64,000 nucleotides of DNA from Gonocerus acuteangulatus (GCA_946811695.1 OX328132.1:129366208-129430207); one strand, 5' to 3'. Counted from the first letter of the stretch, positions 21,887 through 33,620 are shown. A program made the numbers and translations. The notes: generated from the letters alone by a model not told the origin.

Positions 21887-24800
21887 TTAATTGGGTATTT
21901 TTTTTAGAAAAAGTAATAATTTATTGACTTGAATGGGACTGTTACCTAAGATTTCCTCGAAATCTGATGAGAGCCGAAGTTCATCTCTTTGTTCTTTATA
22001 AATTCGACACTCAATAAAAATATGCTTGACAGTTATAAATACTCCGCATGTTGGGCAAATGGGCTGTGCCTCTCTGGTCATCAGATATCCATGAGTCAAT
22101 CGGGTATGACCAATGCGCAGTCGTGCCATAGCAACCTTCCTCTGGCCTGTAAAAGAAGTCTTCCAAGCCCTGACACCTGCTTGAATTTCCCTTAGCTTGT
22201 TATTGTTCTGCTCGTACCACTTAGCTTGCCAGGAAATCCACATCTTGGACTTTATGTGTGCTTGAATATCTGAAAAGGGGACTTTTTTGTATTGTATTCC
22301 GTTAGAAACGGCTGCCTTTGCTGCCCAGTCTACTTCCTCATTTTCGGTTATGCCACAGTGACCAGGAATCCAAAAAAAGACAACTGAAACATTGCTTGCT
22401 CTGAGTGTTTCTAGGCATTCCAAAATGTTGACAAGTGGATGGTCAGAAAGAGGGTTATTTATTGCTAGGAGTGCTGAGAGTGAATCGGTGAAGATTGATA
22501 CGTCTTTCCTGAGGGGTTATTGTAGATAATGCTTTGTAAATAGCTAGAAGTTCAGCGGTAAATATGCTACTAATTGAATCTAATTGGAATTTATCTGATC
22601 TGATTTCACAATTGAATGCCGCTCCGACCCCGAAGTCATCTTTGGATCCGTCTGTGAATATATGAGTTGATGGGGGAAGTGATTTTTTTAGTTTAATATA
22701 CTCTTTCTGAAATATAATAGGAACAGTGTTTTTCTGAAGGAAATTTGTGAGAGACAAATTAACTTTGGGTTGTGGTAATTTCCATGGCTCCTTTGCTGGG
22801 GTACAATTAAATAACATTTCTGTAGGGGTTAAATCAAGTTCTGGTAAAAGAGCTTTAACTCTTCTTGGATATTATCTTTTGATGTTATTACTCTGCCTGT
22901 GAGGGTGAATGAGTTGAAAGTTAGGAGAAAAATAATAATTTAAAGGGTGATTAGGGGACGCAAGAACATTATAATAAAAGGAAACTGCCAGGAACATTCG
23001 TCGATATTGCAGCGGAGGTTCTCCTGCCTCAGCACACACGCTGATGACAGGACTAGACCGGAATGCACCAGTCACCAATCTCAGGCCTGAGTTATGGATA
23101 CTCTCTATCATGTTTAATACTCTCGGGGAAGCGGAATCATATGCTATACACCCGTAGTCGATTTTTGATCTTATATAGCTCCGGTATAATGTCATCATAC
23201 TTTTCCTATCAGCACCCCAAGATGTGTTAGTAAGGCATTTCAGCAGATTTAAAGACCTATTGCAATTATTTCTCAAGGATTTAATATGGGCAACCCAATT
23301 TAAAGATCTATCAAATAATACACCCAAATAACGAACGATATCATTGTTTTGATATCGTTAATTCGCAGACTAAAGATTATTTGATCGTTAATTCGCAGAC
23401 TGAGTTGTTCACTAACTTTCCTCCTTGTAAACAATATACTTTCAGTTTTTGAGGGAGAGATGCGAAAGCCACGATTTAGAAACCAATTACTGATTTTGTC
23501 CAAATTCTGTTGCATCGTTTCATATAAGTAAACAACCGACTTGTCCGCAAGATATATAACTAAGTCGTCGGCGTATAACATGGATTTAACTGGTAAATCA
23601 CTGTGACGGAGAACGGGACTGAAAGCAATAGAGAAAAGAAATGCAGACAGTACCCTGCCTTGAGGAACACCGTTTTCTTGCTCGAATTCTTCAGATAGAA
23701 CAGAACCACACCGATCTCGAAATGTCCTTTCTTTCAAATAATTGATAATAAATGCCAGCATGTGCCCCTGTATCCCTATTTCCTCTAGGCGATCAATAAT
23801 ACAACGCCGCCATACACGATCAAAAGCGTTTTCCAAATCGATAAATACTGCCAGCACTTTTTTATTATTATTGAATGATTCATTTATATCAGTTTCAGGT
23901 CTAACAAGGTTATCCCTGGTACTTCGTCGATTCCTAAATCCACTTTGCCACGACTCCAGTAAACCTTTTGACTCTATGATCCATTTTAGCCTATTGATAA
24001 TTATTTTTTTCAGTAATTTACAATCTGAGCAAGTTAGGGAGATGAAGCGATAACTAGCGGCTATATCTGTAGGCTTGTCTTTTTTGGGTATAGGAACGCT
24101 TACGGATTTTTTCCAGATATTTGGGAAGCTACCTGACAAATAGATTTTATTTAAAAAAGTGAGAAATATTTTTTTATTGTTTGGGGTCAGATTTTTAATC
24201 ATACTAATTGTGATGTTATTAGGACCTGGTGTAGTATCTTTCCGCGATCTGAGCGCCAAGAGAAACTCGCTGAAAGAAAAGGGGTTATTTAGAGAATCAA
24301 ATGGATTTGTGTGTATTTCAATGGGGATAGCTTCTCTATTTGATTTAATGTGTAGAAAATTGACATTATAGTTTTCATTTGATGTGGCATGTTGGTAATA
24401 TTTACCGAGTTCATCTGCTATATTTTTAGGATCAGTATAAACGGAGTTTCCATTCTTCAATATATTTACTGGGGCATTGTGACCGCGACCAGTTATTTTT
24501 CTAACTGTGTTCCATATTTGAGTTGTAGGAGTATTAAAGTTTATCTGAGACAGAAAATTTATCCACGATTCTTTTTTAGATTTTCTAATTATATAACGGG
24601 CATTTGTTCTAGCTTGCGTATAGTCACTAAGATGTTCTGTGCAGGGGCACGCTTTAAATTTTCTGAGGGCTTTTTTACGCGCTTTAAAAGCTTGGTCGCA
24701 TTCATTTGACCACCAGGGAACAATAACTTTGCTTGGATTCGATTTGGTTTTAGGAATTGATTGTGTTGCAGCGTTATTTAAAATCTGAATTATTGCACAC

Positions 24801-25570
24801 GTGATTTCATTCATATTGGAGTTGTCTAGGTTTATGTCAGTGAGTTGGGCTAGTTCTTCATACTGGTTCCAGTTTGCTTCTTTGATTTTCCATGTAACAG
24901 GTCGTTGGGCGGGCGCCAGTCTATCAATGAAATCTAAGATTATAGGGAAGTGATCGCTTTGGTACAAATCATCTGCTGTCCTCCATCTGCATCTACTAAT
25001 TAGACTAGGGCTAATCATAGACAGGTCTATAAAGGTTTGTGAAGCAGAAGTTCTATTGATGTGTGTGGGTGAGTTACCATTAAGTATTGATAGACCGCTC
25101 CTATCAAGGAAAGTTTCTACGATTTTACCTCTCGAGTCGATAAATGATGAAAACCAAAGGGGGTTACTATTATTGAAATCACCGAGTAATGTTAAAAGTG
25201 TTGGTAGCTGAGAACATAAATCCATTAGTTGTTGAAGAGTGAATGATTGTCCAGGAGGGAGATATATAGAACATACAGTAAAGGGAAAAGGTTTGAATAT
25301 CCGAACCGCAACTGCTTGTAGCTGAGTAGCGAGAGGGACGCGTTCTGAGGGTACAGCTTCAGAAACTAGTATGGATACCCCACCACACGCAATAAGGCCA
25401 CCGCTGTAAATAAAATTATAACTTTTAAAACCCTTGAAGATTAATTGATCGGATCCCTTTAGATGGGTTTCTTGAAGACATAATATGTTAAAGGAGAAGT
25501 CTTTGTGTAATATGGATAGTTCATGTTTCTTATTAAGCACTCCGTTCATGTTCCACTGAATAATACGCAT
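21887..25570 (-). pseudogene. LINE ORF2: AP endonuclease, reverse transcriptase, RNase H (I-type), disabled
   Basis: The first open part (23300-25570, 756 codons) starts MRIIQWNMNG and has endonuclease motifs QETH (33-36), GDFN (130-133), IDLS (181-184) and SDHFPI (205-210). The RT follows: PGPNNI (449), YRFISLT (507), FIDLENAFD (576), VPQGRVLS (635) and YADD (666-669). A frameshift near 23345 moves the thumb into the frame at 22872-23327 (GVLFDRSLNW onward). A TAA at 22872-22874 then interrupts the same frame. RNase H begins with IFTDGSK (near 22655); a second frameshift near 22500 precedes SIFTDSLSALLAI and the WIPGHCGITENEEVDWAAK block. The C-terminal LRIGHTRLTHGYLM and CPTCG...KHIFIEC motif ends at 21887. 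A 30-bp direct duplication (CGTTAATTCGCAGACT at 23356 and 23386) lies beside the first frameshift. The protein would nick DNA and copy its RNA, but this copy cannot make it whole. Confidence 0.93.
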
Positions 25571-25611
25571 TTGGACTGGGGAGAGATAGTTCTATAGTAC
25601 TATTCGAAGGA

Positions 25612-26075
25612 TTGAATGAAACTAGAAGGATAGAGGAAAGCGGAAGTATTTCTAAATGGATGATGAACCTTGTAGATGTCGTACATCACAATTAGCTGTT
25701 GCATTCATGTAGTAATTTCCCCGCGAGAAGACATTGCCGCAATGAACGGGATAATCCTAGCACCATTCTGAAAACTCATTAATATCCATCTCTTAGGAGA
25801 ATACTAGTTGATCCTATCCTTCATGAAGGACATATCTCATCAAGGAATCGACCTCCGAAATCCAACAACAGAATCTTGATTCAATCTGACATATGGAAGT
25901 AGAAGAACAGACACATGTCAAGCACTGAATACATGCTTTAGCTTTATTCAATATTAACCCATAGATCATAATCTAACTATTTGAGAATGTGCAACTTGAT
26001 CACATGGAAAATAATCGAATAAGGTGTGGATTGTCGCGGTCAGACCATAATAATTATTCAAAATACATTTTTAGA
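25612..26075. other. Unassigned sequence right of the LINE
   Basis: No ORF or known repeat recognised. Confidence 0.4.
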
Positions 26076-26129
26076 TAACTAGTGAACGTTACGGCTTCAT
26101 ATTCAAGCCTTAAAATAAGCGATATGCAT

Positions 26130-26275
26130 CGCTATATGCGGCGAACCGGTTATAACGGCGAAAATCCATTCCTTAGTTTGGTCTGGTTTATAACGTCGGC
26201 AGATATAACGGCAGGATCGGTTATAACGGCAAAATATGTCGAATGTTCGGACGCGGGGATCGGTTAGAGCGGCGA
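26130..26275. repeat. Diverged TATAACGGC motif cluster, possible pogo/Tigger-like terminus
   Basis: Motifs CCGGTTATAACGGC, GTTTATAACGTCGGC, GATATAACGGCAG, CGGTTATAACGGCAA and CGGTTAGAGCGGCGAG follow at 15-40 bp spacing. Tc1/mariner elements of the pogo/Tigger group often have ends built from TATAACG-type repeats. That is the only basis; no transposase or opposite end was found. Confidence 0.35.
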
Positions 26276-26340
26276 GATATTTTTCCCTCTTCTGAGGTCC
26301 CACACCTCCGACCTAGGACTCCAAGGAACATAGTTTCATT

Positions 26341-26833
26341 CCGGGAACAGAAGGGATGTTCGGGGAATAGAAGGGATGTTCGGGGAATAGAAGGGATGAT
26401 ATGGAAATAGAAGAGATGATCGGGGAACAGAAGGGATGTTCGGGGAATAGAAGTGATGTTCGGGGAACAGAGAGGATGTTCGGGGAATAGAAGGGATGAT
26501 CGGGGAATAGAAGGGATGTTCGGGGAACAGAAAGGATGTTCGGGGAGTAGAAGGGATGTTCGCGGAATAGAAGGGATGTTTGGGGAACAGAAGGGATGTT
26601 CGGGAAACAGAAGGGATGTTCGGGGAACAGAAGGGATGTTCGGGGAACAGAAGGGATATTCGGGAAACAGAAGGGATGTTCGGGGAATAGAAGGGATGTT
26701 CGGGGAATAGAATGGATGATCGGGGAACAGAAGGGATGTTTGGAGAATAGAAGGGATGTTCGGGGAACAGAAGGGATGTTTGGGGAATAGAAGGGATGTT
26801 TGGGGAATAGAAGGGATGTTCAGGGAATAGAAG
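26341..26833. repeat. 20-bp minisatellite, about 25 copies (copy 1)
   Basis: Unit GGGATGTTCGGGGAACAGAA with GGAATAGAA, TTTGGGG and GATGATCGG variants. The minus strand is open throughout (228 codons, 26221-26907) and encodes 20-residue repeats such as IPSIPRTSLLFPEHPFCSPN, because 20 bp cycles through all frames every 60 bp. I do not call it a gene. Confidence 0.95.
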
Positions 26834-27318
26834 GGACTTTTTCTTTTGATATTTCTATTAATAAACGTACTATTAAAGCTATTTATGAACCTACAAGTTC
26901 TATTCAATAAAGTTTTTCAATATATCTTTAGTTTTCGAAAACTCCGCTCTTGAAAGTCTCTCATTTTGGTGGAAAACACTTTTGCCGCATATTTTTCCCC
27001 CGTTTTGACCGGATAACTCTTCAACGATGCACCCAAAAAATAAATAACGGTTATAGGGTTGTAGAGTATTGTATTCCCTTCAATAATATATATTACTTTG
27101 CTATTTTATTTATTTTCCTTCAAACGTAAAAATAATTTCAGTGTTCATCGTGAAATCTGAAATTTAGCGAATAATAGTCCAGGAAACGGCAGGATCGGTT
27201 ATAACGGCAAAATATGTCGAATGTTCGGACGCGGGGATCGGTTAGAGCGGCGAGATATTTTTCCCTCTTCTGAGGTCCCACACCTCCGACCTAGGACTCC
27301 AAGGAACATAGTTTCATT

Positions 27319-27572
27319 CCGGGAACAGAAGGGATGTTCGGGGAATAGAAGGGATGTTCGGGGAATAGAAGGGATGTTCGGGGAACAGAAGGGATGTTCG
27401 GGGAACAGAAGGGATATTCGGGAAACAGAAGGGATGTTCGGGGAATAGAAGGGATGTTCGGGGAATAGAAGGGATGATCGGGGAACAGAAGGGATGTTTG
27501 GAGAATAGAAGGGATGTTCGGGGAACAGAAGGGATGTTTGGGGAATAGAAGGGATGTTCAGGAAATAGAAGG
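27319..27572. repeat. 20-bp minisatellite, about 13 copies (copy 2)
   Basis: Same unit and flanks as the larger array at 26341-26833. Its last six or so units match the end of that array unit for unit, including the TTTGGAG variant. Confidence 0.95.
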
Positions 27573-27925
27573 GACTTTTTCTTTTGATATTTCTATTAAT
27601 AAACGTACTATTAAAGCTATTTATGAACCTACAACTTCTATTCAATAAAGTTTTTCAATATATCTTTAGTTTTCGAAAACTCCGCTCTTGAAAGTCTCTC
27701 ATTTTGGTGGAAAACACTATTGCCGCATATTTTTCCCCCGTTTTGACCGGATAACTCTTCAACGATGCACCCAAAAAATAAATAACGGTTATAGGGTTGT
27801 AGAGTATTGCATTCCCTTCAATAATATATATTACTTTGCTATTTTATTTATTTTCCTTCAAACGTAAAAATAATTTCAGTGTTCATCGTGAAATCTGAAA
27901 TTTAGCGAATAATAGTCCAGGAAAC

Positions 27926-28262
27926 TAAGATTTATAGATGGAAATGTTTGGAACACAATTTTTGACTACTACTTTTGATATATCTATATATGAACATATT
28001 ATTACAGTAAATTAACAGTCTAGGAACTTGTTGCTTCTGCTGTCTGGGTTGATCAAAGGCGAACATTTTCCCAGTAGAGTGGCTCTAATGAATTTAAACA
28101 GGTAGTGAATATCCGAATCATGTCGACTGTAAACGAATATAACCGACTCTCTCTGCTACTTCATTTCCGCTCGCACTTCGTCCTAACAAAACAAAAATCA
28201 AACATCTTTGTAATTTATTTGTTTGTAGTTTTATTTGCTTTGACGTCCAGGGCCATTAGCAC
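27926..28262. other. Unassigned AT-rich sequence
   Basis: A 67-codon plus-strand ORF (28105-28308) with a hydrophobic stretch (IYLFVVLFALTS) runs into the palindrome. No further support for a gene. Confidence 0.3.
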
Positions 28263-28265
28263 AGA

Positions 28266-28355
28266 TATATTTATTAACTCATTTATAAACACCAATTACT
28301 GTTTATAATTATTTTTCATTTTATTCTGCGTGTATTTACTTCATAAACTCAAATG

Positions 28356-28406
<51 letters not shown>

Positions 28407-28492
28407 TTGCGTTTATGAAGTAAATACATGCAGTATATAATGAAAAATAATTAAAAACAGTAACGGGTGTTTACAAATGAGTTAATATATAT
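28266..28492. repeat. Inverted repeat (about 90-bp arms) around a TA/CA microsatellite
   Basis: Left arm 28266-28355 and right arm 28404-28492 are about 88% complementary by eye; for example ATTTACTTCATAAACTCAAA pairs with TTTGCGTTTATGAAGTAAAT. The centre is (TA)5(CA)n at 28356-28405. Confidence 0.9.
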
Positions 28493-28702
28493 ATATATTA
28501 GTCTATAAATAACTATAAATATAAACTTACCACTTCTTAGATTAAATTCATACATTAAGAAGAAGTATCTTCAGATTCACAAACCTGAAACAAATAAAAA
28601 GGAAACATTTAATTTTTTTTTTCTGTTTTTTAGGGCCATATTAATAATCCACAAGACTGTTAAAAAACAGATTCATTATAGCTGGTAGCATTATCTTGTA
28701 TA

Positions 28703-28842
28703 AGGTCAGGACAACGTCTGTCAGGTCAGTTAGTAGTTAAGACAGGACAACGTCTGTCAGGTCTGTTAGTAGTTAAGACAGGTCAACGGCTCTCGGGTCA
28801 GTTAGTAGTTAAGACAGGACAACTTCTCTCGGGTCAGTTAAT
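28703..28842. repeat. 36-bp tandem repeat, about four copies
   Basis: The unit contains GTTAGTAGTTAAGACAGGAC and AACGTCTGTC, with GGCTCTC and TTCTCTC variants in later units. Confidence 0.85.
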
Positions 28843-28985
28843 ATTGCATACATATATAAATTGTAATGGGAGTCATTTTAGAAATCTAGTAGGTAGGTCG
28901 ATGAAGATTTGTACTTCTTTTATGAGTGCAGCCTCAAGAGCTAAACTTTGATACATGGCGCAGTAATTGTTTTTTTTCACCACAC
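28843..28985. repeat. Dispersed repeat family F, copy 1
   Basis: Sequence from TAATGGGAGTCATTTT through GATGAAGATTTG and the GAGTGCAGCCTCAAGAGCTAA block matches 37081-37190 at lower identity. No coding. Confidence 0.6.
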
Positions 28986-29600
28986 TTGATATATAACATT
29001 CTTCTAACAAACAACAAACAATGAACGAATTCGTTAATGCTTAAAAAAGTTTTATTATAATTAAGTTCACAAGATACAATGTATATATATTACAAATTAC
29101 AACGTTTAATAAGCAAATGTTGATTTTTTATTTAAATTACCATTAAATTGACTTGAATATATTTCAACTGATGAGATGCAAATAGCCGTCGAGGTGATAC
29201 CATGTCGATTGGCCAATGATTCTCCAATGCGAGATCGGCGAAAAAAAACTAATATTGACCCCCGCAAAATTTACCTTGAAATGTTTTTATTGCATATTTT
29301 GAAAGTACGAGTTATGTGGAAGAAAAAGGACAACGGCACCATACGTCCCATGACTCCTTACGGCCAAAATGACCATTAACAACTTATACTATGGGTCTCC
29401 CCGTCGCTAGTGCCTTAGGCTCGTTGGGAAAATTCCTCGCTTCACCCTGGATTTCGGCGCTAATGGCCTAGATATAACTCGCTTCAATGTTTTAAAAGAG
29501 CATCTTCTAGTATTCCAAATTATAAGCAATAATAATGAACAATATTGAGAGGAATCACAGACATTCGCCGCAAAGCAATTTAAAACAAAGAATATATATA
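28986..29600. other. Unassigned sequence
   Basis: A 67-codon plus-strand ORF at 29176-29379 (basic, with MRDRRKKTN) shows no known motif. Confidence 0.3.
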
Positions 29601-29616
29601 CTACTAAGAATATATA

Positions 29617-30283
29617 GATTGTAGTTAGTTGGCTGGAGTAGGAATTGTAGAGAAGATGTTTGAAGGGGTTTGGTGGATTGTAGAAAGTTGGCTGGAGTAG
29701 GAATTGTAGAGATGTTTCAAGAGGTTTGGTGGATTGTAGTTAGTTGGCTGGATTAGGAATTGTAGAGAAGATGTTTGAAGGGGTTTGGTGGATTGTAGGA
29801 AGTTGGCTGGAGTAGGAATTGTGTGGAAGATGTTTGGTGGATTGTAGTTAGTTGGCTGGAGTAGGAATTGTAGAGAAGATGTTTCAAGAGGTTTGGTGGA
29901 TTGTAGTTAGTTGGCTGGAGTAGGAATTGTAGAGAAGATGTTTGAAGGGGTTTGGTGGATTGTAGGAAGTTGGCTGGAGTAGGAATTGTGTGGAAGATGT
30001 TTGGTGGATTGTAATTAGTTGGTTGGAGTAGGAATTGTAGAGAAGATGTTTGAAGGGGTTTGGTGGATTGTAGTTAGTTTGCTGGAGTAGGAATTGTATA
30101 GAAGATGTTTGGTGGATTGTTGTTAGTTCGCTGGAGTAGGAATTGTAGAGAAGATGTTTGAAGAGGTTTGGTGGATTGTAGTTAGTTTGCTGGAGTAGGA
30201 ATTGTATAGAAGATGTTTGGTGGATTGTAGTTAGTTGGCTGGAGTAGGAATTGTAGAGATGTTTGAAGAGGTTTGGTGGTAGG
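29617..30283. repeat. 59/49-bp minisatellite, about 12 copies
   Basis: A unit around GGATTGTAGTTAGTTGGCTG exists in a long form of 59 bp (with GAAGGGGTTT) and a short form of about 49 bp lacking it. Long and short forms alternate irregularly, which suggests unequal exchange of multi-unit blocks. Confidence 0.93.
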
Positions 30284-30387
30284 GAGAACCGGTCCCTAAA
30301 CCACCCACACCCAACATCCTTTCCGACGAGCCACCGTACGGCTCTTCAAACACACATATTAGCTTCCTCGATTTGCACATTACAAAA

Positions 30388-31369
30388 AGAAAAATCCGAC
30401 ACGCAGGAGGTGCGTCATCCTAGCGCAATTCCATAACGTTCCTATACCTAGTTTCATTTAGAAAGCTTAGAATTGATATAATTTAATTGAAAAATTTAAA
30501 CAACAAATCTAATGACATCTTGAAAAAAAGTGAGATTTTGGGCATCATTGTGCACGGAAATGTTGCACTATCGGAAATTAATTTATCAGCCTCTCAGACT
30601 TCCGATCGGAAAGCTCTATTACAAAGAATAAAACTTGTTTACATTTTACGTGTCTTGTTTTACTGACAAATTCATTTTACAGTTATAAGAAATTTAGAAA
30701 AGCAATAAGAAACTAAATTTTGAGACCTAATTAGAATTTGAATTTGAAGCACCGATTTCTCAAACAAATATCGTCCCATCGAAAATAAAACAGGAACCGT
30801 TTTAGTAGGGTATTTAGTAAGTTTTCAAATGGGAACTGTCCACTTACCACGATTTCCCAGCCGTTTTCGAGATAAGAAAATATACGAAGATATCAAAACT
30901 GTCCATGTCCGTTTATAAAATATATTTTCCAAGATTATTTTAACTCTAAAAGCAACATAAATTTCAATATCTTAGTTTGAATGCGTCGCGAATTCATGGA
31001 CAGATTGTTAACTAAATCCATCGTTTCTGTCAACCAAACCTGAAATTCTAACGCCAAAACATAAGCGCTTCCATTGTTTCGCGCCAATTTCACCCCGAAA
31101 TAATATACAGTGGATTTTGAACTTTCTCTGCGAGTCGAACTGTTTATTGCTTTCCTTCTTTTGGAACAAACAGATGAAAGAAGAATGTTAAAACTGGTTA
31201 GATCCGAGCCCCAGCCATTCTTGTCCTAATACAGCCCTGTCGAGAATACCGACATTTGGTCCTATTTAACACAAGTACACATATATTCTTTTAAAAAATA
31301 TTGCCTTTGAAAATAAGTACGTTATAGAAACGCTCCAAGATTATTTAGTTTCTGCGAGTCGGGCTTCAT
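30388..31369 (+). mobile_element. Family C TIR element, copy 2
   Basis: Begins AAAAATCCGACACGCAGGAGG and ends with CTGCGAGTCGGGCTTC, inverted relative to each other. Interior blocks (GTATTTAGTAAGTTTTC, CCGTTTTCGAGATAAGAAAA and the AACTCTAAAAG block) match 48600-48760. The internal (AT)n site is not expanded here. No ORF. Confidence 0.75.
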
Positions 31370-31412
31370 GGACTAGTGCATTGGAAATGTCGGAAAACTT
31401 TAATTGAGATTA

Positions 31413-31682
31413 CATCATTGTATCGATGTCATCATTGTATCGATGTCATCATTGTATCCATGTTATCATTGTATCGATGCCATCATTGTATCCATGTCAT
31501 CATTGTATCCATGTCATCATTGTATCGATGCCATCATTGTACCGATGCCATCATTGTACAGATGTCATCATTGTATCGGTGTCATCATTGTATCGATGTC
31601 ATCATTGTATTGATGCCATCATTGTATCGATGTCATCATTGTATCGATGTCATCATTGTATCGATGTCATCATTGTATCGAC
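31413..31682. repeat. 17-bp minisatellite, 16 copies
   Basis: Unit CATCATTGTATCGATGT with ATCCATGT, GATGCCATC and CGGTG variants. All three plus-strand frames stay open and encode 17-residue repeats (MSSLYRCHHCIDVIIVS), a result of the 17-bp period. Confidence 0.97.
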
Positions 31683-32700
31683 TTGTTGTAGGAAGCCCGC
31701 CATATCCTCTAAACCCCGAATCGTCCTCGTATGTATGTACATGTCTAATTAATATTGCACAAGAAAAAAATTATATCTATCATCTTCTCAGATCAATGAT
31801 TTGTAATCATGCAATTGATTTAATATAATTGCATTTAATTAATATTTATTTATGGACCCCCTGCCATTGAAAGAAATAAGAACGAGTGAAAAAGTAATAT
31901 TTTATTTTTTATAATTTTTATAGGGGGGGAGTCAAATGATAAAATAATAAAAAAACTAAGTTATCTTAGCTAAGTAATCCGTTCTAATTCCTGGAGCCGT
32001 TTGGAAAGCCTAGAAAAGAAAGAGTTAATGTTTGGTCCTAGTCTTTCGTAAATAGTGTAATCTTTCGAATAGGTAATTTACATTCGGAGGTAAGAATAAA
32101 TCCGAAAATCGCTAAAAAAAATCTACTTTTTCATTTTCCTCAAGAACGGTATTGATATGGCCATCTTTTACCATCTTCTGGATGTCGGATATTCCTGCTT
32201 AACGAACTTCACTTTTAAAAACACACAAAGCTATATATATATATATTTCTCACTCCCGAGGGTCGTTTTTTTAGCTCCATATCTCAACCATTAGATTTTT
32301 GAATAACGTTTTCAACGTAATCAAAATGACCAAGTGATTATTATCCTCGAATAACCTACTCTGTTGATCTGTATCTGTAAGCAACTATTTTTCATATTTA
32401 ACAATTCTTGTCGGATGAAAAATAAAAACACACACAAAAATAAACAAACATGCCTTTACGTCTGGGCAATGAATTGGAATAAAAAATGAGGAAGAGTGTC
32501 TTCTGATGTTATATGGACTGAGAAAAATCCAAACAGATGGAGAACAAAAGGAGATGAGATCAAAGAAGAATTTAGGCGAGCTTGGGGTTTTCGTTTGGCT
32601 GGCAGAGAGCCGAGCTTAACGAGCTATAGATGAACGGACCGTTAAACAGAACCTATACCGTTGAAGAGATGCTTTGCTCCTAGTAGCTGTGAATCCTTCT
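31683..32700. other. Unassigned sequence with a family C-like fragment
   Basis: Near 32160-32220 the GATGTCGGATATTCCTGCTT and AACGAACTTCAC blocks resemble the family C interior. No gene seen. Confidence 0.4.
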
Positions 32701-32739
32701 CACATAGAGGCTTCCACACCGGAGGAGAGCTGTCTCTCT

Positions 32740-32990
32740 TCATCTCATAGGCCTGTGTCACGCAGGAGCTGCAGGATTAAGCCATGCCTCAGAAAATGGA
32801 TGATCTACACTCCATTCCTGAATAATTAACTCAATATAGCCTATATAAATAGAAAATCCCCGGAGTACCCCCCCCCCCAATAAACCGATTTATATTATTT
32901 TTACAACGCATTTTCCTCTTATGATGACCACAGCGAATACTGAGTTTCGATGTAATACATTAGAAATTTCGGCCGGTATGGACAACAATA
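32740..32990. repeat. Dispersed repeat family H, copy 1
   Basis: Starts with TCACGCAGGAGCTGC and contains a poly-C tract (32867-32878), an AATAAACCGATTTATATT block, TTTTTACAACGCAT and GAAATTTCGGCCGGTATG. The same order recurs twice at 36205-36545. Confidence 0.65.
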
Positions 32991-33224
32991 CTACGATTAT
33001 GCTTAGTTGGGTTTTTAGAATTGCTTGGGTTTATTGTAAATATCGGGAAAAGTGAAGCTTTATTCCTTGTAAGCAGGAAATAATCCTAATAGTAAATCCA
33101 TCTGCTTTGACGAGTCAGCAAGCCTTATCGTATTAAGCAGACCAAGTATAGACTTTAATAACCAATTTCAGAATTCTATTTGAGACAAAACCATGACAGA
33201 GCGTGTTCTTGTTTTCACCAGCGG

Positions 33225-33409
33225 TCATGGACGTATATAAGGCTGCAGCCCCCCCCCCCCGAAATTTTGACTTGATCGGTAAAATGTGTCATAAACCCCT
33301 AAAGAATAAATTAAATGAGATCACTTAGTACATAAAAAATATTTTAGTTTAGGTGTAATAGCGTTTTAGTTGTCTAAAACTATGCCAAGTTCTATATTGT
33401 TAGTATTCC
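33225..33409. mobile_element. hAT-like MITE, truncated copy
   Basis: Matches 8782-8975 from the terminal CATGGACGTATATAAG through the poly-C run, the TGTGTCATAAACCCxTAAA block, GTAATAGCGTTTTAGTTG and TTGTTAGTATTCCA. It then stops where a 32-bp minisatellite starts. The right TIR is missing. Confidence 0.8.
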
Positions 33410-33611
33410 ATCTCCTCTATGAGTCGAAACCTTTAGACGTCATCTCCTCTATGATTCGAAACCTTTAGAAGTCATCACCTCTATGATTCGAAACCTTTAG
33501 AAGTCATCTCCTCTATGAGTCGAAACCTTTAGAAGTCATCATCTCTATGAGTCGAAGCCTTTAGAAGTCATCACCTCTATGAGTCGAAACCTTTAGAAGT
33601 GATCACCTCTA
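33410..33611. repeat. 32-bp minisatellite, about six copies
   Basis: The unit contains TCTATGAGTCGAAACCTTTA and GAAGTCATC; variants are ATGATTCG and GACGTC. Confidence 0.95.
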
Positions 33612-33620
33612 AAACTTGGA

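Larger units (their letters stand above)
21374..25611 (-). mobile_element. I-type LINE insertion, 4.2 kb, 5' truncated
   Basis: The element occupies 21383-25602 between direct repeats TTCGAAGGA at 21374-21382 and 25603-25611. Its 3' end on the minus strand is a poly-A run (poly-T at 21383-21396) after a GC-rich 3' UTR. The 5' end lies only about 32 bases upstream of the endonuclease start codon, so no ORF1 is present: either 5' truncation or an ORF2-only element. The insertion interrupts a family C-like repeat. The target duplication and low damage suggest a fairly recent insertion. Confidence 0.88.
26208..27925. repeat. Tandem duplication, copies of 978 and 740 bp
   Basis: Copy 1 spans 26208-27185 and copy 2 27186-27925. 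Both start ACGGCAGGATCGG, contain a 20-bp minisatellite, then the same 350-bp downstream sequence through GTCCAGGAAAC. The unique parts are almost identical; the 238-bp length difference lies in the minisatellite. Confidence 0.95.

Noticed and set aside
23742..24709. Plus-strand ORFs inside the LINE
   Set aside because: They are antisense shadows of the RT and linker region, which is clearly coding on the minus strand.
26221..26907. 228-codon minus-strand ORF rich in SIPRTSLLFPEHPF repeats
   Set aside because: It is a 20-bp minisatellite read through all frames, and the matching ORF in the duplicate (27199-27645) differs only by unit number.
31376..31828. Cysteine/histidine-rich repeat protein (HHCIDVII)
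   Set aside because: All three plus frames are open and give the same repeated peptide, as expected for a 17-bp unit without stops.
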